Origin: Zeus faber
Lineage: Eukaryota > Chordata > Actinopteri > Zeiformes > Zeidae
Direction: 5' to 3'
Assembly: GCA_960531495.1 (NCBI GenBank)
Contig: OY482855.1
Span: 7,736,026-7,800,025, forward strand
Length of the DNA: 64,000 nt
Position numbers and translations under genes: made by a program. Positions 54,773 to 64,000 of the stretch are shown one piece after another. How positions within the stretch are numbered: position 1 is the first letter of the stretch; the number at the start of each line of letters is the position of its first letter. Under the pieces are notes generated by a model that made no database searches, was not told the origin of the DNA, and was given only the letters and a program-made list of their open reading frames with translations.

Positions 54773-55199
54773 TCATTGTCCTGTGGATTCACAGCGAGCA
54801 AGTGGGCATGTAGCATATTTATGACGTCTCTTGCATGCGACCGACATGATATATGATCTAACATGTGACATATTGCATGATAGTGACATCATCAACACTC
54901 AACCTCGTCGAGGGTGAAGAAGGGCCATTTACCACTATTCCTTTATTTATATTCCTTTCACCTCTTTTGTTTTTATTGCAGAAACGTCCAAATACAAAAG
55001 TCACAATTAAAACAGTAGCCTCGTCCTCCTTCTTGGGTGTGCTGTAAAATCCGCAGCCCCATGCTTCATTGCGTCACGTCCTGCCTCTGCATTCTATACC
55101 CAGGGTACGGCCCTTGCTTAAACCTAACAGATTATTTCCAATAGGTGTGAACCCTACTGAACAGTTGTGTTCTACATGTGTGAAAGGGTGACAATGTCC

Positions 55200-55330
55200 A
55201 GACCTGATTATCTAGACACTGCCATGCACAGACTGGGAAAGGGACCCTGCAGAAACTTTGTGCAGGTAAAACCAGATAAATTGAGACAGAGATGACCAAG
55301 ACTCTGCCGTACAAATATCCTGAACCCTGA
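55200..55330 (-). pseudogene. DIRS tyrosine recombinase end, remnant
   Basis: The minus strand reads DICTAESWSSLSQFIWFYLH, which resembles the end of DIRS tyrosine recombinases, where a W-S-S...F-x-x-F/W-Y pattern contains the tyrosine. Most of the recombinase upstream is missing. It is in line with the DIRS RT-RNase H at 55590-56422. Confidence 0.5.
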
Positions 55331-55589
55331 CACCCCTAAAAAGAACAGTCGAGGCCGCCACACTTCGAGTAGTACATGGGGATCTGCTATGGCCCTGTCA
55401 TGATCAGTGGCTGGAGCTCTGTGAATCAAAGTGACCCAGGTCAATCGGGGGTTACCAGTATCGCTGACAGCCCTTCCTCACCTGTTCCACCAGTCTGGCT
55501 TACAGACCTGACGAGGATAACGCATAAAGAAGACCCTTTGTCCACGGGTGGTATCCGAAACTGTCCATCCCCAAGGGGGGGTCATCCGT

Positions 55590-56422
55590 TTGGCGGAGGG
55601 AGAACCACAGAGGAAACGGAGCCATCTCCCTCTGTGCAAATGAGGTCCACCTGTGCTGTCCCTAATGATCTCCACATCTGGAGCACTATATCCTGATGAA
55701 GGCGGCAGTCTGCTTCGCCCCCACATTCAGATGGCCTGGGATGTGGCTGACAGACAGAGTTCGAAGATGCAGCTGCGCCCATTCCCACCGTGCCTCGGCC
55801 GTGTAATGGAGTCCTGGTGACCTCATACCGCCTTGGCTGTTGATGTAGGCCACCATCGCCTGGTTGTCAGACCAGATCTGCACATCCTGGCCCTGTACCA
55901 ATGGTTCGAATTGCTTCAGGACCAGTAACACAGCTTCCAGCTCCAGGAGGTTGATATGACCACCATATCCCATCAGGGAGGCGTCCGTGTGAACCTGTGT
56001 GTAAATGTAGACTAGGCCCAGATGACCCTCTGTGTGAGGGTGCAGGGATCCAGGGATAGGCTAGATCCTGTCAAGGGATCATTGTACGACCAACACCCAT
56101 TTTTGATGGCGCACCGGGTCCAAACGGAGTCCCCCCATCCATCGCTGGATACTCGCATGTGTAAGATGTCCAACGGCACTACAGTATAGGCTGCTGCAAG
56201 TAGCCTGAGCAGCTTCATGAATGTCAGTGCTGTTACTGAGTGCCCCACCCAGACACTCCCGAGAATGGAAATAATGTCCACTCTCTTTGGTTCAGACAAC
56301 TGTGCCCGCATCTGCATAGTGTCTAACTGTAGACTCAGATAGACCGCCTTTTGACTGGGTATGGGAGTGGTCTTCTCTGGTCTATCAAAGCACCTTCTGA
56401 TGCACTCACTTGGACACATCAT
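55590..56422 (-). pseudogene. DIRS element RT end and RNase H
   Basis: The minus frame 56422-56012 covers the RT thumb (CIRRCFDRPEKTTPIPSQKA, LLRLLAAAYTVVPLDILHMR). The frame 55973-55686 covers RNase H (GGHINLLELEAVLLVLKQFE; WSDNQAMVAYINSQGG; HIPGHLNVGA). AQVDLICTEGD near 55640 is the following conserved block. This order is characteristic of DIRS-type retrotransposons, which integrate by a tyrosine recombinase. Frameshifts break it. Confidence 0.75.
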
Positions 56423-56434
56423 CAGTGTTGTTTC

Positions 56435-57830
56435 TTGGAGTCATTGGGTGTTTGGGGTCTCACCACTTCGACCCGACCAAGGCTGATCAGACACAGCCTG
56501 TGCCCAAGTGGCGACTACTAACTCCACTGCTCCCCCCTTTTCAGCCAGAGCCATCTGGAAGCTTTCTCTGCTGCCTCCATGTTGTTGATGGCTCTTTTCC
56601 TGCTGAAGCCAGTTATGCCTAGGGTTCCTTAGGCCTTGTTCTGGGGATGGCCAGCAAATCTCGACTGCCCGCCTCCACTGGCATCCACCTGGTCTTCTAT
56701 CCATTCCTCTGACAACCCTCCACCAGCTGTTGGAATTTCTCCCTCTTCCTTTTGTGAGCCTCCTCCATTCTCTCCTCCCAGGGCAACGTTAGCTCCAGCA
56801 GGATCAACTGCCTCGTAGCCTCTGAGACTAGGATGATGTCAGGTCTCAGTGTCGTCTGGATGATGTGTGGTGATATCTTTAACTGTTTCTCCAAGTCAAC
56901 AGTCATCACCCAGTCTTGGGCCATGGAGAGCAAAGCTGCAGTGCAGTCCTTTGATGTTTTAGTTGGCTTCTGTCCCTCTTTGAAAAAGCAGATTGTCTTG
57001 GTTGTAGCACAGAGGTGTCAGCTGTCCTTAATCCACTTACTGATTGCCTCAACAATGGACTTAAGGACCTGGTCATGCCTCCAGCGATAACGGCCAACAG
57101 CCAGTGCCTGAGAGGAGTTGCTTAGGATGTGTTCCAGTGTCCCTGCCTTGGAAAACAGGGGGGATGCTGGTGTTTCCACTTTTCCCCATGTGAACAGGTA
57201 ATATGGGCTAGGAAGAACATCGTAGAACCCCCGTATCAAAAATTTGATTCTCTGAGGGTTCCATTTCTAGATGTCCTTACAGGTGACACTCCGCTCCGTA
57301 GCCTGTTCCAATTTCGTCTTGGGACCCTGCTGCTTCATGGCAACTGCCCTGCTGGTTCGCTCCTCCTCCACTGAAGCTCACACCTTATCCTGTACCATCT
57401 TCCACCTGTCCTTCCCATGGGCAGAGTGATATTGGGTTTTTCTCATTCTCCCGAGGCCGACTCTGTGTTGTGCCACGCTCCCAAGGATGGGCTTGTGCTT
57501 CAGGCGGGTCTCTGCCTGCTGGCCTCTATCGGCTGCCCTCCACTTCCTCCCCGTCCTCACAGCGATCCTTTGAGGCTGATCATAGTTCTTAGCTGATGGT
57601 TGACGTCACCCTTGACTGTCCCTTCTAGGATCAGGTCAACATCCTCGTCAAACTGCTGCCACTCTGCTCTCTTTGAGGACTTTGGTAACTGGATCCTTGG
57701 TCTGGCCAAGGGAGCCCAGCCTGGTGTTCTGGCTTCAGCTTGCTGCTGTTGGAGTTTCTGTGCGTTGCTGAACGTTGGAGTGGCAGGTGCGCTGCTGGCA
57801 GTAGGTGTTGGCGACACTTGGAGGCTCTGG
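56435..57830 (-). pseudogene. LINE-like ORF C-terminal part with nuclease-like block
   Basis: Minus-strand pieces run in order. First comes a Pro/Ala-rich start (57817-57557, with RPRIQLPKSSKRAEWQQFDE). Next is FYDVLPSPYYLFTWGK, then GTLEHILS and ALAVGRYRWRHDQVL (57239-57060). Last is LRPDIILVSEATRQLILLEL, then TLPWEERMEEAHKRK (56860-56740). The RPD...ELT...K arrangement resembles a PD-(D/E)XK nuclease, as in R2/Hero-type LINEs; that assignment is inference. It sits between two halves of the DIRS RT, so it may be an insertion. Confidence 0.5.
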
Positions 57831-58284
57831 GCACTGTGGGTTGCCTCCTGGCCTTATTCCTCCTGCGTCTCACCAGAAGTGACTTCTGTGCGCTGTGTCG
57901 TCGGTTCCATTGTCAAGCATCTCATCCTGCCCTGATGGATCTTAAGGCCCCTCTCATTCTTGCAGGTCTTGCCGCATTATGCACATTCTCAATGTTGTTT
58001 ATCCATTGTCCTGAGTCTTTATTCTGAGATCCGTCTAAGAATATTATTATCACGAACCGCAAGTCTGTGTGGTATGCGATCACAAGCTTGGTGTGAGCAA
58101 CTGTTCGCTCCATGCAGGGAGCAAGGAGGGATGAGGAGGTCATCGTGATACGTCAGAATTATGACCTCTTAACAATGCAGCGACAAAAGAGCCACCCCAG
58201 CCCAGTGAAAAATTACGCATGGAGCAAGTTTGTAGCCAAACAGTACCCTGGTGTTCTCGTAGGCTATTCAAATCAGCCTATTAG
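57831..58284. other. No gene recognised
   Basis: No clear element. It may be the rest of the LINE-like block or DIRS sequence too decayed to read. Confidence 0.35.
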
Positions 58285-58480
58285 TAGGCTATTCCCACGC
58301 TATCGAGACATGGAAGTAGGCGTCCTTCAGGGCGATGCTGGTGCAGAAATCACCCCGGTGGATTGCCCTTAGAAGCACATTCACAGTGAGCATCGGAAAT
58401 GGACGAGTCGCTTTGTGGTGATTCAGTGTGTGTAGATCCGGGGTTGGCCACACATCACCAGTATGGTTCGGAACCAGGAA
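58285..58480 (-). pseudogene. DIRS element RT N-terminal part
   Basis: The minus strand reads YFLVPNHTGDVWPTPDLHTL, then a block of about 25 residues, then CTSIALKDAYFHVSI, the fingers and first catalytic motif (LKDAYFH) of DIRS-type RT. The YIDD region is missing; the RT resumes only at 56422. A MITE abuts it at 58484. Confidence 0.6.
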
Positions 58481-58483
58481 GTA

Positions 58484-58769
58484 TAGGTACTCCTCACTTA
58501 ACGACCGATTTCCATTCCTAAGACCAGGTCATTAAGCAAATTAGTCGATAAGCGAGGACCTGTGTTATTGTGTGGCAATTGAGAACACTAGTGTAGTGAA
58601 TACTGACAGACTGCGGGAATGAGACTGAGAATGCGCGATGCGTGATAAGATGCTTGACACTGAGACGTCGCGCAGGCCGTGGTATTGTACAATACCGACT
58701 GGTCAGAAAGCTGGACGTAAGTCAGAACAGTCATTTTAAACAGGTAAGTTGTTAAGTGAGGAGAACCTG
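58484..58769. mobile_element. MITE with TA target duplication
   Basis: 286 bp with terminal inverted repeats. The left starts TAGGTACTCCTCACTTAACG; the right, inverted, is CAGGTTCTCCTCACTTAAC. About 19 of 21 bases match over the core. TA at 58482-58483 and 58770-58771. No coding capacity. The ends recall pogo/Tigger-like elements (recall only). Confidence 0.7.
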
Positions 58770-59001
58770 TATTAATAAAACCACTGCCATGTCGCAGTTC
58801 AACTGCCAGAAAGACTCACATCCCCCTCCCTAATCGCGATTATGAGGGGAGACTCCCACTTTCTTATTTAAGGAAATAGCCTTATTTGTAACTTGCGCAG
58901 CTTTATAAACACATTGCCTTGTTTTTGAATGACTCACACACGGCTCACATAAAGGCTCCGTTCTTTGAGGTAATGTGTTAAAGCTAAAAGGCTATAAAAT
59001 T

Positions 59002-59373
59002 TGTTGTGGACGGACTTAATCGTTATAGAGGAAATCGAAGAACAATACTTTAGGTTAATAAAGGATTTAATCATGCGCAAGAGGAGCATTAGCAAAGCAA
59101 CAGCACAAGATGATGTCACGGTGGAAATGGTCAGCTCTCTCCGGAGAGCTGAAACTTTTTATAGGCTGGAGACTCTCGTTGCATCATCGGCCTGCTGGAG
59201 CGCCTCTGGTTGGAAACAGTTCTTTGTGATCCATATGTCCTTTTGTGACCAGTTGCGAACATGCTTTTTGTCCTGCATGTAGCCACTAGGGTACATGTTC
59301 TTATCAGGACACAATGTCACAATACTTTATAAGTTCAATTAAGGATACACAGAAAGACAAAATTCCTATAACA
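59002..59373 (-). repeat. ERV-C 3' LTR
   Basis: Read minus it starts TGTTATAGGAATTTTGTC and ends TCCGTCCACAACA. It has a TATA box (TATAAAAAG at 59163-59155) and, just upstream, a purine tract (CTGGAGGGAA at 59383-59374). TGTT/AACA ends; 372 bp. It lies on the correct side of the ERV-C env. The 5' LTR would be beyond the right edge. Confidence 0.65.
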
Positions 59374-59544
59374 TTCCCTCCAGTTTATGCTTATAATAAG
59401 CATAACATACGTACATTTTGTTGGTTGATGATACGGTTCCAAACCCCATTATCCTTTTCAGACAGGGAAACTCTCACTGTCCCTCTGCCCAGGTGACCAC
59501 CCTAACCTAATAGAAGTGAGTAAACAATCAAACATTGCAAAACC

Positions 59545-59569
59545 TTAAATAATAATAATAATAATAATA

Positions 59570-59613
<44 letters not shown>
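59545..59613. repeat. TAA microsatellite
   Basis: About 22 AAT/TAA units with one TAG interruption, between the ERV-C polypurine tract and env. Confidence 0.9.
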
Positions 59614-59614
<1 letters not shown>

Positions 59615-59959
59615 CACTTTATGTTTCTAATGAAGATAGCCAAGTGATAAAGGGGAAGAAGGTAAATAAAACAAAAAAGTGTCCAACACAGACTGGTCGA
59701 CCCATCAGATCCTACAGCTGGACCTTTCCCTACCTAATAGAATGTTACCTGAACACGAGAAACAAAATATAAAACATTGAACTTCTTCCCTGATAACATT
59801 TAAAACAAACTTAATTTGCTGCATATATTATGCCATCAGAGACTTACAACTTCCTTTGGAGATTTTCTATAAACTCTTCATAATGCCTAAAACTTGTTAT
59901 ATAATTAAACTTTGGTTTCATTGTCAGAATTTCCGTCGGTGTGATTTGTGTCATCCTCG

Positions 59960-60555
59960 TCAGAGGACTCCAGTGTCATCATAGAGCCCGGCGATGTGAA
60001 GATTGACGTCCAAACCTGCAATCTTGAGCACATTCTCAACAGGAGTTAGGTCATCATAATACTCCTGATCAGAGTCGATAGGAGGTTCATAATTGTCAGT
60101 GGTACCGTTATCATTGTTGTCATTAGGTATTTTGGTGTATGGTATTGTTTTGGTCATAGCATTTTCAATTAATCGTTAGGACAACATGGGATACAACAAC
60201 AACCACACATAGCCACAATTGCAATCATCACAGTGATAGACAATAATAATGATTGTATTATCCCTGACCATTTTCCGAATATTTTCTCAAGCCACTTGGT
60301 AAGGGGATTCTCTATCCCTGCGTTTTCTGCCAATTGTTCAGACAATGCTGTCAGTCCAACCAATGCTTCTGTCATGCTGCCATCAGGGAGGTATTGTTCG
60401 GGATGAAAGTGCAACATACGTCGCCAAACATTTTACAGCAGTATGTCCAATGCCATTTGATTTCGCCAAGTCACTAAGCTAGTTTTATCCAGTTGTTCCA
60501 CCAGGCCTTTCACCCCATCCCTAGCATAATTAATGAATCTTTGTTGGTTGTAATA
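59960..60555 (-). pseudogene. ERV-C env transmembrane part
   Basis: Minus strand, continuing the env from 62016 across a Tc1 insertion. YNQQRFINYARDGVKGLVEQ near 60550 is an ectodomain piece. The region of the expected disulfide loop is broken by a stop and frameshift near 60430. The frame 60417-60169 then carries the membrane-proximal part and a membrane span (SLLLSITVMIAIVAMCGCCC), ending in a stop. An acidic tail-like frame follows (60157-59960). Gamma-type envelope layout. Not functional. Confidence 0.65.
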
Positions 60556-60557
60556 TA

Positions 60558-62013
60558 CGCTACTCACAAAATGTTAGAGATATTCAACTTCCGGGTGAAA
60601 TGTCCGGATGAACCTTAAATGCACTATAACCGTTGCAGGTGAACTTAATTTGACCTTCTCTAAACTTTTAAATGTTCAACTGTTCAATGTTTCAGTAATT
60701 TTTGCACAACTCGCTGTTCTCTAACAAGGGGCTAAACAGCAACATTCACAACAGCTGTTTGATCAATGAATCGACCAATACATTTCCTGGTTCAGTTAGA
60801 ATTGGCATTTAAACAGTCCTCTTCATCATGCTGTTCACATTCTGACATCATAAGACCAAGACGACACCTAACAATTGATCAACAGTACCTCGCCATTGCG
60901 AGGCTTCAAATAGGATGTTCTCAGAGGGAAGTGGCCACTGAGCGTAGAGTGTCACAGAGTGTTATCAGCAGATTGCAACAGAGATACAGAGAGACTGGAA
61001 GAGTCACAGAAAGGCATAGAAGTGGACGTCCTTTGATGACCGCTTCATTGTGAACAGTGCCCTGCGGAACCGGATGATGAATGCCACTCAACTCCAGGCA
61101 CATTTAAGGGAAGTGAGAGGCACCCAAGTGTCATGTCAGACCATTCGAAACCATTTACATCAGTGTGGTCTGCGTGCTAGACGACGTGCAAGGGTACCTG
61201 ACCACACCACCAGGCACAGGAATCATCATCTTGCATTGGCCAGGGAGCATTTATGCTGGACGAGGGACCAGTGGGCCTCAGTGCTGTTCTCTGATGAAAG
61301 TTCATTCACGTTGATCAGAAATGATGGTCTCATGCCCCGATGGAGACGGCAAGGAGGGCGCTATCCATCAGCCACTGTTTTCACCAGACAAGCCTTTGGT
61401 GGTGGTGGTGGCTAGTCAATACAGAACTGCCCTAGACTTCGTGAATGGTACAGTGACAAGCCCATCCTACCTGAATAACATCATTAATCCAGTCATTGTG
61501 CCCATGCATGAAAAACACAGGCCTAATTTAATCTTCATGGATGACAATGCTCCAGCTCATCAAGGTCGCATCATTAGGGAATGGCTGCTGGAGACTGAGG
61601 TACCTCAAATGGAGCGGCCTGCACTTTCTCCAGACCTGAATCCCATAGAAAACCTAGTCGCGGTGTTGAGGCTCGTAACTCTGTAACCCAGAACCTCAAT
61701 GACCTGAGGGCCACCCTTCAAGAAGAGTGGGGTGCCATGCCTCAGCAGACAATGAGTCGACTTGTGAACAGCATGAGATGTCATTGTCAAGCTGTAATTG
61801 ATGCTCAAGGGCACATGACAAGTTATTGAGACATTGACATTTTTTGTTGTGGTATACCCACCAGTGTTTTTGGCTTTTGTTTCAATAAATTGTTTGAGAT
61901 GAGGAAATCACTATTGCTTACTTCTATTTAAATGCCCTAGTTTCACTATATAATATCACTATAGCGTCAACTTTTTACATTACACAAATATCCCTTACTT
62001 TTTGTGAGAAGTG
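60558..62013 (+). mobile_element. Tc1-like transposon, family 1, copy 3
   Basis: The ends are CGCTACTCACAAAATGTTAG and its inverted copy ending GAGAAGTG, with TA at 60556-60557 and 62014-62015. Length is 1456 bp. Removing it rejoins the ERV-C env frame (IGSTT/YYNQQRF), so it inserted in env. Confidence 0.9.
60766..61830 (+). pseudogene. Tc1 transposase (family 1, copy 3), broken
   Basis: Plus-strand pieces lie in successive frames: 60766-61053 (DNA-binding part), 61050-61415 (VLFSDESSFTL with first Asp) and 61321-61686 ([22 protein letters not shown] with second Asp and Glu). The end reads in another frame to GHMTSY at about 61828. At least three frameshifts. Inactive. Confidence 0.85.
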
Positions 62014-62015
62014 TA

Positions 62016-62941
62016 TGTAGTTGATCCAATCGACATTTTTGTTTGTGGTTGCCCGCCAAAAGAACACAGATTCCAATCCTGCAATCCTGTCTCTATTTCG
62101 AACATTTCCTGGATTGTGGTGGCTTTGATGTATCTGACTATCTTGTTTCCTGGTTCTAATTTACCCGTATTATTTGGTGACCCTGTGGGAGTTGCCCCCG
62201 TAGTTATGGTTGATATAACCGGGGGTGTCAGTTTACTACGGACCAAGATCATAAAGGGTCCCAGTGGGTGTTCCCTTGTTTCATAAGACCCCAACACATA
62301 TGTCCCAGTGTCGTCTTGTTGGGGATTCTTAAGAGTTATCACTAGGGGATTACACTTATCCTTCCTACAGTCACTTTGAGATGAACCTAAGATGATTGAC
62401 ATTCTACTTATCAGTGGGGTAGGACCTGAAGAGGCCTTTGTTGGTTTATAACCCCAATCAGACGGTCCAGAATTGCAGATGACGAACTGCCAGCTGCTGC
62501 CCCACAGGTTACAACGTTTGGTGTTTGGAAAACGGAATCTTCCCAAACAGTGTGCTTCACAGACATACTTCACTGTCCATACATGTCCTTTCTGTTGATC
62601 CCCACAATGAATTACGGAACTTAAGTCAAATTGGACACTTGCTGTTTGCCTTCATGGCAAATCAGCAAATCCTGGGGTCGTGTTAAACTTCACAGAAAGT
62701 TTAACACGACCCCAGGATTTGCTCTCCTTAGTGCGGTTGCCATAGCTGTGGATGCAAGGGATGGCTCAGTAGGGGTGTAATTGTCCAGTTCTTCCCGGGG
62801 TTGGTGTCCCTCACACCAATAGTTCCAAACCACCAAACGTATTGGCGGTACTACTACTAATGCTAAGAACGTTAATATGCACAGTGTTTCTCAAAGACCA
62901 CATCCTGTGCGCCTGAATGGGTGTCTTGGTTTGTCGGCCAT
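62016..62941 (-). pseudogene. ERV-C env surface part
   Basis: An ATG at about 62941, just after the pol end, starts a leader-like region with a hydrophobic stretch (TLCILTFLALVVVPPIRLVV) and one TGA near 62893. The surface subunit runs to 62016 with paired Cys (KYVCEAHC, CNLWGSS, CRKDKC) and N-x-T sites, and is open from about 62640 to 62016. A perfect 27-bp inverted duplication lies at 62664-62723. The frame continues at 60555 past the Tc1. Confidence 0.65.
62664..62723. repeat. Perfect 27-bp inverted duplication
   Basis: Bases 62664-62690 and 62697-62723 are exact reverse complements around a 6-base loop (CACAGA). It lies in the env remnant; one arm reads as env sequence and the other is its mirrored copy. 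Confidence 0.95.
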
Positions 62942-62952
62942 GGTTTGGTGTT

Positions 62953-63335
62953 TTACTTATCTGCGTCTTCAGGTGTTACACGTGCTCTTTTGCAGTGGGT
63001 GAGGTGGACCCAGGTTTTCCTTTCAGCAATGCGGACTGCAGTGGGGGTAGACAACAAAACCTGGTATGCCCCTTCCCAGCGTGGAGTGGACCAGCACTTA
63101 TTTTTTAGGACCTTGACAAACACCCAGTCTCCTGGTTTCACTGGAGCTCTCCTTGCGCCTCTGATTCTGTTGGAAAAAACACTTTTTTATTACAGCTGTA
63201 ATATCTTTGTTTTTTAACATTTTACACATGAAATCAGCAATTGTTTCTGTTAATTCTAACCAGATATTTCTGATAATTTTGATATGACTTGGTTTCTAAA
63301 ATGCGGGCCATTATCGCAGTAAATGGTTTCTGGAA
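62953..63335 (-). pseudogene. ERV-C integrase remnant
   Basis: Near 63330-63256 the minus strand reads ETIYCDNGPHFRNQVISKLS, the integrase core around the second catalytic Asp. After a decayed gap, 63141-62953 reads [20 protein letters not shown] and [20 protein letters not shown], the C-terminal domain, then a stop. The catalytic Glu region is missing. A LINE fragment adjoins the core on its 5' side. Confidence 0.75.
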
Positions 63336-63684
63336 ACTCCGAAGAGCTTTCAGCTCCTGCATTCTTCTTCAAGACGTCCACATACGTTAGCGCTGAAGAC
63401 CTCGCGATCAATGCCTGTGCGTTGGTTCCCATAGGACCAGCCTGCTGGCCGGGAGCTCCCGATGTCTGTGGCAGTGGCCGGCCAGCCTCATCCTCCTCGA
63501 TGCTACCTTCTTGCTGAGCCTTGGCAGTTGCCCGTACAGGTCCTTGTTGGTAATGTGGATGTTCTGGTCCACATTCAGAACAGCTGAATGCATTCTGGTG
63601 TAGCACCCATCCAGGGACTTCTGCAGGGTGGGTGTCAGGGTCAGGACAGACTCCACAGTGGCGTGGAATAGGTTCAGCTTTATG
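63336..63684 (-). pseudogene. LINE fragment inserted in ERV-C integrase
   Basis: The minus strand reads LQKSLDGCYTRMHSAVLNVD, then RRMRLAGHCHRHRELPASRL and VLWEPTHRH, then TYVDVLKKNAGAESS, ending near 63340 directly against integrase sequence. It is the same family as 2415-2930. Frames shift once near 63410. Confidence 0.7.
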
Positions 63685-64000
63685 TGTCAAGATTCAAGAT
63701 TCAAGATTCAAGATTTTTATTCGTCACTTACATATACATACTTTCATACATATATGCAGTGAAATGTAATGCAACGCACCCGGTGATAACACACAATATG
63801 TCCTAGGAAAATTTTCTAAATAGCCCAACTAACTGACTCCTAAAACGTAATACAGTAGGTCGAATACTTATAGAATAAAATAAAAAGATATAGAATAAAA
63901 TAAAATACAATAAAAATAAATTGAAATAAAATGGAGTAGATAGAGGGAATATGCTTATGTATATGGAATAGGCAATTATGTATATACAGATATGTGCATT
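63685..64000 (-). mobile_element. Rex1-like LINE 3' tail, runs off the edge
   Basis: It begins with four TTCAAGA repeats (63686-63715), then TTATTCGTCACTTACATATA and GCAGTGAAATGTAATGCA. This is the inverse of the tail at 14160-14189 plus 15590-15660. So a LINE on the minus strand extends beyond the window. The rest is AT-rich 3' UTR. Confidence 0.65.

Noticed and set aside
56697..56933. Host nuclease gene (RPD...ELT...K block)
   Set aside because: Flanked by frameshifted LINE-like pieces and enclosed in a DIRS element; no exon structure.
63256..63690. 144-codon frame combining LINE and integrase peptides
   Set aside because: It is a chance fusion: the first part is LINE sequence out of its normal frame, the last part integrase sequence adjoining it.
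1..64000. CRISPR arrays, bacterial operons, riboswitches, phage genes
   Set aside because: No regular spacer arrays, Shine-Dalgarno-led gene sets or bacterial gene density; all content fits an animal genome.

Overview
The window looks like a repeat-dense intergenic stretch of a ray-finned fish genome. I found no host gene with a recognisable product, no rRNA and no tRNA gene. Almost every protein-like reading frame belongs to a mobile element, and most are broken. The mix points to a teleost-type genome by general knowledge of repeat families: two Tc1 families (one with long IR/DR-like ends), L2-, Rex1-, Tx1- and RTE-like LINEs, tRNA-derived SINEs, a chromodomain Gypsy element, a DIRS element and gammaretrovirus-related endogenous retroviruses (ERVs). 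The species cannot be read from the sequence.

Layout, left to right. 0-5.5 kb: a Gypsy-type solo LTR and a partial LTR, two LINE reverse-transcriptase fragments (minus), a tRNA-derived SINE and a decayed ERV (ERV-1: RNase H, integrase, env; plus). 5.5-11 kb: an L2-like LINE (plus) with a SINE inside ORF2. 11-12.2 kb: a GC-rich repeat. 12.3-15.7 kb: a Rex1-like LINE (plus) whose 3' tail is split by a Tc1 element. 17.5-24.8 kb: a possible ERV end, and a non-coding repeat unit (A) holding a LINE that itself holds a Tc1 element. 24.9-37 kb: a Tx1-like LINE (minus) split by a nearly complete ERV (ERV-2, plus, 25527-35047, 4-bp target duplication). 37.1-42.5 kb: a truncated Tc1 copy, a possible hAT-like remnant, an L2 fragment, an exact 18-bp minisatellite and the 3' end of a further ERV (ERV-B). 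42562-47948: a complete chromodomain Gypsy element (minus, 5-bp target duplication GTAGA) inside the env of ERV-B. 48-54.5 kb: the rest of ERV-B, repeat unit B (paralogous to A), the one Tc1 copy with an unbroken 338-residue transposase, and another Tc1. 54.5-58.8 kb: a hairpin and minisatellite, a DIRS element split by a LINE-like block, and a short TA-flanked MITE. 59-64 kb: a third ERV (ERV-C, minus) whose env is split by a Tc1 and whose integrase is split by a LINE.

The genes do not form a cellular pathway. The window records successive insertions, and target duplications give relative ages at five nested sites. The only frame that looks fully functional is the Tc1 transposase at 50418-51434. 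I did not find a convincing new biological system. The items most worth a second look are that transposase, the Gag-RT fused frame of ERV-2 with its serine-tRNA-like primer site, the tandem splice-donor repeats in its leader, the A/B paralogous unit, a perfect 27-bp inverted duplication inside an env remnant, and a short polyadenylated retroposed insert with 15-bp target duplications.
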